The position numbers were made by a program, and so were the translations under genes. 54,670 nucleotides of DNA, taken from the NCBI GenBank assembly GCA_009995495.1, contig JAACPL010000008.1:1-54670 (forward strand). Direction: 5' to 3'. Positions 40,922 to 48,570 of the stretch are shown piece by piece. A model generated the notes under the pieces. It saw nothing but the letters and a program-made list of their open reading frames with translations. It searched no databases and had not been told where the DNA came from. Positions within the stretch are counted from its first letter, which is position 1, and each line of letters starts with the position of its first letter. Origin of the DNA: Candidatus Falkowiibacteriota bacterium (lineage in GTDB: Bacteria; Patescibacteriota; Patescibacteriia; Patescibacteriales; UBA12465).

Positions 40922-42682
40922 TTAATTATTATCCTTAGTTGAGGTTAAAATTGAACCCTTGCTTTTTTTAAAACCGGTATGAAGCAATTGTTTCGCTAAA
41001 CCATTTTCTTTAGCAAAATTATAAAAAGCTAACATCTCTTTATTTTCATGAGCGCGTCTAATCGTTCTCTTTTTATCTAAATTATATAAGCCAGCCATTC
41101 TTTTTTCTTTAATTGCTTTGGTTGTTGGAATTGGTTGGCCACCGCCGCCCAAACAACCACCGGGACAGGCCATCACTTCAATATAATGGTATTTACTAAA
41201 GTTTGGTAAGAGTTTAGAAAAATTACCCAAGCCATTAACAACCGCAAGTTTATACTTTTTCCCGCCGAGCTTAACTTCCGCCTCTTTAATTCCTTCTAAA
41301 CCGCGGACCTCTTTAAACTCTAAGCGAGCATCACAAAGCGGGTCTTTTCCTTTTTCGCAAACAAAAGAAGCAACCGAGCGCAAAGCCGACTCCATTACTC
41401 CACCGCTAGCACCATAAATTGCCGCTGCCCCTGAGCCAGCATTAAACATCGGCTCTAATTTACCGTCAGGCAAATTAACAAAGTCTATCCGATTTTTTTT
41501 AATTAAAAAAGCTAGCTCTCTGGTCGTTAAAACGAAATCAACTAAAGGCTTACCTTTATATTTTAATTCCGGTCTAATCGCTTCATATTTTTTCGCCGTA
41601 CAAGGAACAACCGAAACAACAATAATATCTTCCGCTTTTAAGTTTTTCTTTTTTGCCCAATAAGCTTTAATCGCACCCCCGCCGTGGATATGGGGTGAGC
41701 GAGCGGTTGTTAGGTGGGGCAATAATTCGGGATGATAAAATTCGGCATAAGCCACCCAAGCTGGACAGCAAGAAGTTGTCATCGGCCAAATCGCTTTTTT
41801 ATCAGCTAATCGTTCCATAAACTCTTCTGCCTCCGTCATCGTTGTAATATCGGCCGCAAAATTAATGTCAAAAATATAATTAAAACCGAGTTTCTTTAAG
41901 GCGCTAACAATTTTACCCTCACAATTAGTTCCATAAGGCAAACCAAAAGATTCACCAAGCGAAACGCGAACCGCTGGAGCAAACTGAACAACGACCGTCT
42001 TCCCTTTTAATTTTAATAATTTTTCCAGTTCTAAACTTTGATCTTGTTCCTGGGCGGAAGCAACCGGACAATGCAAGGCGCATTGACCACAATAAACACA
42101 GGCAAATTTTTTATCTTTTTTCGGCACTATTTCCTGGTCAATTCCCTTACCGCTTAATTCTAAATAGGAAATTCCCTGATTAACACAGGCTTCAAGACAA
42201 TTACGACAATCAATACATTGAGTTCCGTCAATTTCAACCGCATTAGCGAATTTATAAGTTTTACGAGTTTTTTTTCTGTCTTTAAACCGACTAACTTCTA
42301 AATCATATTCCTTAGCCGTGCTTAAAAGATTACAATCAAAACGATAAGAACAACCGCCGCACCTTTCAACATGAGAAGCGTAAATTAATTCTAAATTAGT
42401 TTCTCTCGCTTTTTTAACGCGCTCGTTATCAGTAATAATCTCCATCCCCTCCTCAACTAAAGTTGAACAAGATGTTTTTAATTTAACTGATCCTTTTATC
42501 TCAACCACGCAAACACGACAATTGGCTTTCACGCTTAAATCGGGATGATAACAAAAAGAAGGAATATTTATTTTATTCCGCCTCGCTAAAGTTAAAACTG
42601 TTTCACCTTCATAGGCTAAAACTAATTTGCCGTTTAACTTAATTTTAAAAGTTTTCGGCTCTTTTTTAATTATTTTTTTCAT
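40922..42682 (-). CDS. hydA: [FeFe] hydrogenase catalytic subunit, NADH-linked (HydA/HndD type)
   Basis: Makes or consumes H2. The ATG at 42682 is preferred over an upstream TTG. Domains in order: [2Fe-2S] plant-type (CYHPDLSVKANCRVC), a His-Cys3 cluster (HVERCGGCSYRFDC), two [4Fe-4S] clusters (CIDCRNCLEAC and CVYCGQCALHC), then the H-cluster domain. L1 is TTSCCPAWV, L2 is VVPCTAKKYEA and L3 is VMACPGGCLGGGGQP. All four H-cluster cysteines are present, but L2 has Val where MPCxxKxxE is usual and the SCKSP segment after L1 is TARSP. 586 aa. The NADH/FMN partner is encoded upstream. The maturases HydEFG and a HydC subunit are not in the window. Confidence 0.93.
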   Translation of the reverse strand: MKKIIKKEPKTFKIKLNGKLVLAYEGETVLTLARRNKINIPSFCYHPDLSVKANCRVCVVEIKGSVKLKTSCSTLVEEGMEIITDNERVKKARETNLELIYASHVERCGGCSYRFDCNLLSTAKEYDLEVSRFKDRKKTRKTYKFANAVEIDGTQCIDCRNCLEACVNQGISYLELSGKGIDQEIVPKKDKKFACVYCGQCALHCPVASAQEQDQSLELEKLLKLKGKTVVVQFAPAVRVSLGESFGLPYGTNCEGKIVSALKKLGFNYIFDINFAADITTMTEAEEFMERLADKKAIWPMTTSCCPAWVAYAEFYHPELLPHLTTARSPHIHGGGAIKAYWAKKKNLKAEDIIVVSVVPCTAKKYEAIRPELKYKGKPLVDFVLTTRELAFLIKKNRIDFVNLPDGKLEPMFNAGSGAAAIYGASGGVMESALRSVASFVCEKGKDPLCDARLEFKEVRGLEGIKEAEVKLGGKKYKLAVVNGLGNFSKLLPNFSKYHYIEVMACPGGCLGGGGQPIPTTKAIKEKRMAGLYNLDKKRTIRRAHENKEMLAFYNFAKENGLAKQLLHTGFKKSKGSILTSTKDNN

Positions 42683-42745
42683 TAGGATTAACAAAATTTG
42701 AGTTAATATGATGCTAACTCTTAATTCTCTTTAAATCTTTATAAA

Positions 42746-43822
42746 TTAAACTTTCTCAACTCCTTTTATATTCCGATAATAACTTAAAAGCGGGATTGGT
42801 AAAGATGAGCCAAGGGCGCAAAAACTACTATCATCAAGAGCAGAAACTATGTCCCAAAAAATTTTCTGGTCATAAGTCTTGGCTTTTATCATTTCATATA
42901 AACGATAAGTTCCTTCACGACAAGTAAGGCATTGTCCGCAACTATTATTAAAATAAAACTTCAACCAATACTCAATTAATTTTTTCTCATCCGTTTTATT
43001 CTTATCATAAACCATAATTGAAGCGGCGCTATCAGCTGGAACATTAATTTGTTCTTTATTTAATATTTCACCACTAGCATTCCCGCCAATTTGAACAAAA
43101 AAATCAAAATTAGGATAATTAGCACTTTGCTTTAAAACATTTTCAATCGGCATTAAAGCAGGAAAACGATAAACCCCTGGCTTTTTAATAGCCCCGGAAA
43201 TAGTATAAAATCTATCACCGCGATATTCATCCTTAGCAACTAATGCAACATCAAAAAAAGTTTCAACATTATTAATTAAAGTTGGTTTAGAAAATAAGCC
43301 GGAAGTGGTCGGAAAGGGTGGACGAATTCTTGGTTCCCCCTTCTTACCTTCAATAATATTTAACATTGAGCTTTCTTCCCCGCCAATATAACCAGCATCT
43401 AATGGTTTAGAAAAAAACTCAACTTTTTTTTCTAAATCACTATATTTTTTATCAGCTAAAATTTTTCTTATTTTATTCGCCGAACTCTTGATATAAGTTT
43501 TATTAAGAAAAAGATAAATTTTTTTAACTTTATTCTTACCTAAAAATTCAAAAGCTAAATTTAAACCAAAAATAAAATCTTCTGGATGTTTTTCTAAAAT
43601 AAAAGCATCTTTTTTTACTCCGGGTTCGCCCTCGGCGCCATTAACAACAATATAAGCCTCTTTTTCAGATTTAAGCGCTTCTTCAACCGCCTTCCATTTC
43701 CAAGCAACAGGATAACCAGCTCCCCCTCGACCAACTAAAGCCGCTGATTCAATTTTATTAATCAAATCAACATGAGTGGCGCCGTTTTTCTTTAAAGAAG
43801 TCTTCTTTGTTTTGGCTTTCAT
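42746..43822 (-). CDS. hydB: NADH-binding (NuoF/HydB-like) flavoprotein subunit
   Basis: Diaphorase subunit passing electrons between NAD(H) and the hydrogenase. The FMN/NADH region reads GRGGAGYPVAWKWKAV, NGAEGEPGVKKDAF and GYIGGEESSML; a terminal [4Fe-4S] site is SCGQCLTCREGTYRL with a fourth Cys in SSFCALGSS. At 358 aa it lacks the N-terminal thioredoxin-like [2Fe-2S] domain and the C-terminal 2x[4Fe-4S] extension found in larger HydB proteins. Paired with hydA downstream, which starts after 63 nt, and 13 nt from gap. Confidence 0.92.
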   Translation of the reverse strand: MKAKTKKTSLKKNGATHVDLINKIESAALVGRGGAGYPVAWKWKAVEEALKSEKEAYIVVNGAEGEPGVKKDAFILEKHPEDFIFGLNLAFEFLGKNKVKKIYLFLNKTYIKSSANKIRKILADKKYSDLEKKVEFFSKPLDAGYIGGEESSMLNIIEGKKGEPRIRPPFPTTSGLFSKPTLINNVETFFDVALVAKDEYRGDRFYTISGAIKKPGVYRFPALMPIENVLKQSANYPNFDFFVQIGGNASGEILNKEQINVPADSAASIMVYDKNKTDEKKLIEYWLKFYFNNSCGQCLTCREGTYRLYEMIKAKTYDQKIFWDIVSALDDSSFCALGSSLPIPLLSYYRNIKGVEKV

Positions 43823-43835
43823 CTTTTTAATTTCT

Positions 43836-44846
43836 TTAATTAATTTTTCGTAAATACTCAGTCAAACCAACTAATCTCTCCGAATAAGCCCATTCATTAT
43901 CATACCAAGCAACAACTTTTAATAAATCTCCACCAACCAATTTCATCATCCCTAAATCAACCACGGCACTATGAGGATTACCAACAATATCACTAGAAAC
44001 TAATTCCGCTTCCGAAGCTTCAATTATCCCTTTTAATTTTCCTTTAGCAGCCTTCTTAAAAACATCTTTAACCGCTTCAATCGTCGTTTTTTTATTTAAA
44101 AGATAAACCGTATCACATAAAGAACCGACTGGAACGGGAACACGAACCGCTAAACCGTCAAAAGAGCCTTTAAGATTTGAAAAAATTTCAGTAGTAGAAA
44201 TTGCGGCGCCAGTAGTTGTTGGAACTATATTAATTGCGGCCGCTCTAGCTCGACGCAAATCACGGTGCGGACCGTCAACTAAATTTTGGTCAGCCGTATA
44301 AGCATGGATAGTAGTCATTAAAGCCTTTCTAATACCAAAAGAATCTTTAATAACCTTGGTTGTTGGTGCTAAACAATTTGTTGTACAAGAGGCACAAGAT
44401 AAAAGATCATCAGATTTTTTAAGACTTTCCATATTAACTCCCGGAACAATAGTCTTAACGCCACCGCCTTTAGCCGGAGCTGATAAAATAACTTTCTTAG
44501 CGCCGGCCTTAAGATGGAGCTCTAAAGCTTCTTTATTAGTAAAACGACCAGTACATTCTAAAACGATATCTACTTTTAATTTTTTCCAAGGGAGCTCTAA
44601 TGGATCTTTAATTGCTAAAACAGGAATTTTATCATCATTAATTGTAATAAAATCAGAGCCAGCCTTAATTTTATCAGTTAAAACACCGTAGCAGGAATCA
44701 TGTCCATAAAGATGGGCTAAAGTTTTTGGATCAGTTAAGTCATTAATAGCCACAACTTTTAAGCTTGGATATTTAGTTTTAATAATTTTCAAAGTGGCTC
44801 GACCAATACGGCCAAAACCATTAATGGCAACATTTGCTTTTTTCAT
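43836..44846 (-). CDS. gap: Glyceraldehyde-3-phosphate dehydrogenase
   Basis: Glycolytic enzyme. NAD-binding start NVAINGFGRIGRATLK and catalytic cysteine in SCASCTTNCLAPTTK, followed by HAYTADQNLVDGPHRDLR (with the activating His) and the substrate/phosphate site DGLAVRVPVPVGS. 336 aa, normal. It heads the minus run hydB-hydA onward. GAPDH makes NADH and the hydrogenase pair can reoxidise it, a reasonable functional pairing (inference). It has its own promoter. Confidence 0.96.
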   Translation of the reverse strand: MKKANVAINGFGRIGRATLKIIKTKYPSLKVVAINDLTDPKTLAHLYGHDSCYGVLTDKIKAGSDFITINDDKIPVLAIKDPLELPWKKLKVDIVLECTGRFTNKEALELHLKAGAKKVILSAPAKGGGVKTIVPGVNMESLKKSDDLLSCASCTTNCLAPTTKVIKDSFGIRKALMTTIHAYTADQNLVDGPHRDLRRARAAAINIVPTTTGAAISTTEIFSNLKGSFDGLAVRVPVPVGSLCDTVYLLNKKTTIEAVKDVFKKAAKGKLKGIIEASEAELVSSDIVGNPHSAVVDLGMMKLVGGDLLKVVAWYDNEWAYSERLVGLTEYLRKIN

Positions 44847-44890
44847 ATTTTCTTATTAAATTTAAATTAGTTTTTTTAAAAAACAAGATA

Positions 44891-44919
44891 ATTATAACAT
44901 AAAATATAAAATCAGCCAA
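44891..44919 (-). promoter_or_regulatory. Promoter of gap
   Basis: Minus strand: TTGGCT (44919-44914), 17-nt spacer, TATAAT (44896-44891) with a TGT extension. The leader is about 40 nt. Confidence 0.75.
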
Positions 44920-44920
44920 A

Positions 44921-44948
44921 CAAAAAATCCGCTAAAAAGCGGACTTTT
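44921..44948 (-). terminator. Terminator after rplL
   Basis: TCCGC (44928-44932 on the plus strand) pairs with GCGGA (44939-44943); on the minus strand six T follow. It separates rplJ-rplL from the gap promoter, which begins immediately behind it. Confidence 0.85.
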
Positions 44949-44991
44949 GCACAATATAATTGTTTGAAGACTATCTTAAAATTTCTTTAAA

Positions 44992-45387
44992 TTATTTTAA
45001 AGTTACTTTAGCTCCAGCTTCTTCTAATTTCTTCTTTAAAGCTTCAGCATCTTCTTTCTTAACGCCTTCTCTTAAAACTTTTGGTGCAGCATCAACTAAG
45101 TCTTTAGCTTCTTTCAAGCCCATCTCAGTGATTTCACGAACAGCTTTAATAACAGCAATCTTATTAGCTCCAACTTCAGTGATTTCAACATCAAAAGCAT
45201 CTTTTTCTTCAACTGCTTCAGCGCCTACTGCTGGTCCAGCCATCATCATTGCTGGCGCAGAAGCGCTAACACCAAACTTTTCTTCTAGAATCTTAACTAA
45301 TTCAGCTAAGTCTAAAACACTCATTTTTTCAATTTCGCCGACTAATTTTTCAAATTTTGCCGGTACTTCTACATTTTTTTCTTCCAT
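44992..45387 (-). CDS. rplL: Large ribosomal subunit protein bL12 (L7/L12)
   Basis: Stalk protein that recruits translation GTPases. The N-terminal dimer region ([20 protein letters not shown]), the Ala/Gly hinge (about 42-58) and the C-terminal domain ([20 protein letters not shown], then [16 protein letters not shown]) are complete. 131 aa. It follows rplJ by 91 nt and is closed by a terminator. Confidence 0.97.
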   Translation of the reverse strand: MEEKNVEVPAKFEKLVGEIEKMSVLDLAELVKILEEKFGVSASAPAMMMAGPAVGAEAVEEKDAFDVEITEVGANKIAVIKAVREITEMGLKEAKDLVDAAPKVLREGVKKEDAEALKKKLEEAGAKVTLK

Positions 45388-45478
45388 ACTTTTATGTGAC
45401 CCTTAATTTGAGATAAAGCACAAATCAGGAATCTTATTTTAATTTTTATAATTAATTAAATGAAATTTATTATTTTAT

Positions 45479-46006
45479 TTATTTTTTCTCAGCTACCGAC
45501 TTTAATACAGTCACCAAGCCTCTTAAATTACCAGCCATAACATTGACGAAACCAGAAATTGGCGCATTCAATGAACCAACCAATTTAGCATAAAGCTCTT
45601 GCTTGCTTGGTAATTTAGCTAAAGCTTCAACCTGAGATTGGCTTAGAAACTTACCATCCAAAATTCCACCAAGAAAAACAATCTTACCCGCCTTTTCCTT
45701 ATCCTTTAAGAAATTGCCTAAAATTTTAGCAGAAGCAACCTCATCCTCATAAGAAAAAACAGCAGCAACTTTTCCGTCTAAAGCTTTAACATCAACCTCA
45801 ATCTTATTTTCTTTAAGAGCTAAATCAAGTAAAGTTTTTTTAGCAACATAATATTCGCTATTTTCTGCTCTTAATTTAGATCTTAAAACTTCGTTGTCCT
45901 TAACTCCTAAAGCATTAAAGCCGGCGAAAACGACGGATTTTGACTTTTTGATTCTTTCATTAAGGTCGCGGAAGATTTCTTGTTTTTGAATTTTATTCTT
46001 CGGCAT
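45479..46006 (-). CDS. rplJ: Large ribosomal subunit protein uL10
   Basis: Base of the ribosomal stalk, carrying L12 dimers. Family segments: KSVVFAGFNALGVKDNEVLR near the N-terminus, YYVAKKTLLDLAL, and the C-terminal part that binds L12. 175 aa, normal. A leader with L10-type attenuation features precedes it, so the L10-L12 complex can limit its own expression. Confidence 0.95.
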   Translation of the reverse strand: MPKNKIQKQEIFRDLNERIKKSKSVVFAGFNALGVKDNEVLRSKLRAENSEYYVAKKTLLDLALKENKIEVDVKALDGKVAAVFSYEDEVASAKILGNFLKDKEKAGKIVFLGGILDGKFLSQSQVEALAKLPSKQELYAKLVGSLNAPISGFVNVMAGNLRGLVTVLKSVAEKK

Positions 46007-46029
46007 ATTGTTAATTTATTATTAAATTT

Positions 46030-46143
46030 AAAAAATCTGCTTTCGGCAGACAGTAAAATAGCTAATATTAGCTTAATTACCTCGGCAAGATTTATTCACT
46101 CAAGAAGAGCTAACTTGCTGTCTGTGGTTTATATTTTATTTAT
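46030..46143 (-). promoter_or_regulatory. L10 leader: transcription attenuator of rplJ-rplL
   Basis: On the minus strand the leader contains CAGACAG (46124-46118), which can pair with CTGTCTG (46053-46047), enclosing GCAAG/CTTGC (46118-46114 with 46089-46085) and an AGCTAAT/ATTAGCT hairpin. TCTGC (46050-46046) can alternatively pair with GCAGA (46040-46036), followed by six U (46035-46030), a terminator. The two pairings share bases and exclude each other. L10-L12 binding to such a leader to favour termination is established in Firmicutes; its action here is inference. Confidence 0.7.
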
Positions 46144-46149
46144 ATAACT

Positions 46150-46178
46150 ATAATAGCGAATTTGAAAAGGAAAGTCAA
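46150..46178 (-). promoter_or_regulatory. Promoter of rplJ-rplL
   Basis: Minus strand: TTGACT (46178-46173), 17-nt spacer, TATTAT (46155-46150). Start near 46143, giving a leader of about 137 nt. Confidence 0.85.
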
Positions 46179-46193
46179 GGGATTGTTTTTAGA

Positions 46194-46265
46194 GCTGAGA
46201 TGTAAAACAAGTTTTTTTGCTCCCGGACAAGCCAATGTCGCTTAAAAACTGTTTTACATCTCAGC
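46194..46265. repeat. 72-nt palindrome upstream of the rplJ promoter
   Basis: GCTGAGATGTAAAACA (46194-46209) is the exact reverse complement of 46250-46265, extended by GTTTTT/AAAAAC with one bulged A, then GC/GC and an apical GACA/TGTC hairpin with a five-base bulge (TCCCG). There is no U-run on either strand, so it is not an ordinary terminator for the SIMPL gene. The remainder of 46266-46348 shows nothing I recognise. Confidence 0.7.
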
Positions 46266-46348
46266 CTAGCAGTCATTCTAAATCCTAAAAATCAGCACTA
46301 AATTTGGATGTTTATCACCAGAGACTATTTGTTTTCTTATGTCTCTTC

Positions 46349-47092
46349 CTACTTAATCTCATACATTAATGTAACCTCAACTTTAACTTCGTTTTGACCA
46401 GCTTCTATTCCTGGAGCCTCAATTCCAGCCCCTAAAACTTCATCCGTAACCATTTCTTTTCGAGCATTACTATAGTCATAAGCCATTACCGGCGAATAGG
46501 AATTTTCATAAACACTAACAATTTTTCCTAACTTCATTCCTGTTTGAGCGGCAATTAATTCTGCTTTTTCCTTAGCTTTTTCAATCGCTAACTCTCTAGC
46601 TTCATTTTTTAATTCATATTCATCATCTATTGTAAAACTAATACCACCAACTTGATTAGCTCCCTTTTCAGTTGTTTTGGCGATAATGTCACCAATTTTT
46701 TCTAAATCACGAATTTTTAAAGTAACACTTTGGTAAACTTCATAACCGCTTAATTTCTGACCGTCTTTTTCCGTCCAGTTATAAACTGGATTTAAGCTAT
46801 AAGAACCAGTTTTAATATCCTTAGCTTCAATTCCTAAATCTTTCAAAACAACTAAAATCTCATTCATTTGATCAGAATTTTCTTTAGTCGCTTCAGCCGC
46901 GGTTTTTTTAACTTCAGTTTTTAAACCAACATTCATATTAGCAATATCGGCCTTAGCATAAACTGTGCCCGAGCCATTAACGGAAAAACGATCCTCATTA
47001 CTACTCTTATTAGTCATCACGACCGCGACGATGGCAACGGCAGCTAAAACTAAAACGCCGAGTGTAATTAAGAAAACATGCGCTTTTTTCAT
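46349..47092 (-). CDS. SIMPL (DUF541) domain protein, membrane-anchored
   Basis: A protein of the SIMPL/DUF541 family (the type of Brucella BP26 and mouse SIMPL), of uncertain function, often exported. One N-terminal membrane helix or signal anchor (about 5-27), then the domain from FSVNGSGTVYAKADIANMNV, through LKDLGIEAKDIKTGSYSLNP and YEVYQSVTLKIRDLEKIG. 247 aa. A single-gene unit with an extended -10 promoter and, downstream, a long palindrome instead of a terminator. Confidence 0.87.
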   Translation of the reverse strand: MKKAHVFLITLGVLVLAAVAIVAVVMTNKSSNEDRFSVNGSGTVYAKADIANMNVGLKTEVKKTAAEATKENSDQMNEILVVLKDLGIEAKDIKTGSYSLNPVYNWTEKDGQKLSGYEVYQSVTLKIRDLEKIGDIIAKTTEKGANQVGGISFTIDDEYELKNEARELAIEKAKEKAELIAAQTGMKLGKIVSVYENSYSPVMAYDYSNARKEMVTDEVLGAGIEAPGIEAGQNEVKVEVTLMYEIK

Positions 47093-47132
47093 AGATTTAG
47101 ATTTATTTTTTATTTTATATAAATATATTTAC

Positions 47133-47141
47133 ATTATAACA
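47133..47141 (-). promoter_or_regulatory. Extended -10 promoter of the SIMPL gene
   Basis: Minus strand: TGT followed by TATAAT (hexamer at 47138-47133), about 40 nt before the start; no clear -35 box. Confidence 0.55.
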
Positions 47142-47202
47142 TATATTTAAACGCTTGGGGATTAAAAAGGTAACAGGAAAAAGATAAGAACTATTAAAAA
47201 TT

Positions 47203-48432
47203 TTATTTAAAATCCTTGCCCTTAAAAGCCCTTTTCCTCCCAAAATTAGCAAATCGATGAGCCTCTTCCCTGGCTTTTAATAAAATTGGCTTTAAATTTT
47301 CTATTAATAATCGTTTCTCTTTTTTAGTGTCTTGAGAAAAAACAATTTTATCACCACCATATTTTGAGATACCAACGAAAGTTAAATTTATATTTTTTTG
47401 CTTCAAAGATCGAGTCAAAAACCCAATTTGCGGACTCCCGCCGTCAATTAAAATTAAACCCGGTCTAGCCCACTCCTTATGCTTTAAGCGCCGACTTAAA
47501 ACTTCTAATAAAGCTCTTTCATCATCCGCTTCTGGCGCTTCCTTAATTTTAAACAAACGATATTCGTTTTTATTTATCTCTCCATTTTCAAAAACAACCA
47601 TCGAGCCATAACTTTCTTTACCACTATGATGAGAAATATCGTAAGCCTCAAGACGAAAAGCCTGAGCTTCCTTTAAATCACTTTCTTTCCCCAACAGAGA
47701 CACATCTTGTAGATGTTTAAAAGCCTTTAATTGGTCGGGATTATCTTTAATTAATTTTCTAATTAAGATTTTTTTATTTCCGCTTAATAATAATCTGATA
47801 CTCTCAATATTTTTCCGATAATCTTTAGCTGATATTTTATTAACACAAGCTCCAGGACAAAGTCCAATTTGATAATCAAAACAAGCTTTACCCGAATTAA
47901 TCTGACAAAGACTATAAGGAAAAATGCGACGAATTAAACGAAGAGCACTTTGCAGTAAATAAAAAGATTGATATGGACCAAAAATATCGACCTTCTTACT
48001 CTTAAACTTACCTAAATCTCTACCTCTGATAATTAAAGGCTTAGCAAAATCTGTTTTTGCTAAAACTAAATAAATAAAAGAACGATCATCACGATCGCGC
48101 ACATTATATTTAGGCCAATATTTTTTAATATATTTAGACTCTAAAATTATTGCCTCTAAAAGATTATCACTTTCTTCAAATCTTAAATTAACTGAATTTT
48201 CTACCATCTCTGCGATTCTCGGCTCAATATTTTTTTGAAAATATTGTTTAAGACGGCTATTTAAACTCGTTGCCCGGCCAATATAGAGGATTTCCTGATT
48301 TTTTCCTAACCAAAAATAAACTCCAGGTTTTTTTGGTGCTAAATTAGCTTTTTCTTTCAATTGCTTTAATGAATTATAGCTTTTAATATTTTCTTTCCTC
48401 TTTTTTACCCTGATCTTTTTAATTATTGACAT
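47203..48432 (-). CDS. uvrC: Excinuclease subunit UvrC, shortened
   Basis: Makes the incisions in nucleotide excision repair. The GIY-YIG nuclease is at the N-terminus (KKPGVYFWLGKNQEILYIGR); a Cys cluster with CPGACVNKIS follows, and the RNase H-like domain has AYDISHHSG, LILIDGGSPQIG and EEAHRFA. At 409 aa it is far shorter than the usual 600: the chain stops right after the RNase H-like core, so the C-terminal helix-hairpin-helix pair is missing, and the UVR coiled-coil segment expected between the two nuclease domains is reduced to a stretch without the FExAAxxRD pattern. Next to uvrA. Confidence 0.92.
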   Translation of the reverse strand: MSIIKKIRVKKRKENIKSYNSLKQLKEKANLAPKKPGVYFWLGKNQEILYIGRATSLNSRLKQYFQKNIEPRIAEMVENSVNLRFEESDNLLEAIILESKYIKKYWPKYNVRDRDDRSFIYLVLAKTDFAKPLIIRGRDLGKFKSKKVDIFGPYQSFYLLQSALRLIRRIFPYSLCQINSGKACFDYQIGLCPGACVNKISAKDYRKNIESIRLLLSGNKKILIRKLIKDNPDQLKAFKHLQDVSLLGKESDLKEAQAFRLEAYDISHHSGKESYGSMVVFENGEINKNEYRLFKIKEAPEADDERALLEVLSRRLKHKEWARPGLILIDGGSPQIGFLTRSLKQKNINLTFVGISKYGGDKIVFSQDTKKEKRLLIENLKPILLKAREEAHRFANFGRKRAFKGKDFK

Positions 48433-48454
48433 ATTTTAAAAAATACTATATAAT
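48426..48454 (+). promoter_or_regulatory. Consensus promoter on the strand opposite uvrC
   Basis: TTGACA at 48426-48431, 17-nt spacer, TATAAT at 48449-48454, an exact match to the sigma-70 consensus. It overlaps the uvrC start codon region but points the other way, into the uvrA-uvrC gap. Confidence 0.75.
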
Positions 48455-48460
48455 TTTCTT

Positions 48461-48570
48461 GATTTGGTTTAGTTAGGATAGTTCTTTCAAGTGATAATTT
48501 TTTCATTTTCCTCCCACCTTTGAAGGAGCTATTATGTATGCCGGGGCCGTTTAAACGCCCCGGTTTTTTC
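48461..48570 (+). ncRNA. Candidate small RNA antisense to the uvrA-uvrC junction
   Basis: A transcript from the promoter at 48426-48454 would run about 110 nt and stop at a GC-rich hairpin (CCGGGGC at 48541-48547, GCCCCGG at 48557-48563) followed by six T. It is complementary to the whole gap between uvrA and uvrC and to the last codons of uvrA. It also contains AAGGAG (48523-48528) five nt before an ATG opening a six-codon frame (MYAGAV, 48534-48554), which may be a leader peptide. On the minus strand the hairpin lies in the uvrA tail and has no U-run, so it is a plus-strand terminator. Confidence 0.5.

Noticed and set aside
44960-45406. 148-residue plus-strand frame opposite rplL
   Set aside because: It is the mirror frame of a well-conserved ribosomal gene, with Ser/Ala/Thr-rich low-complexity content and no ribosome-binding site.
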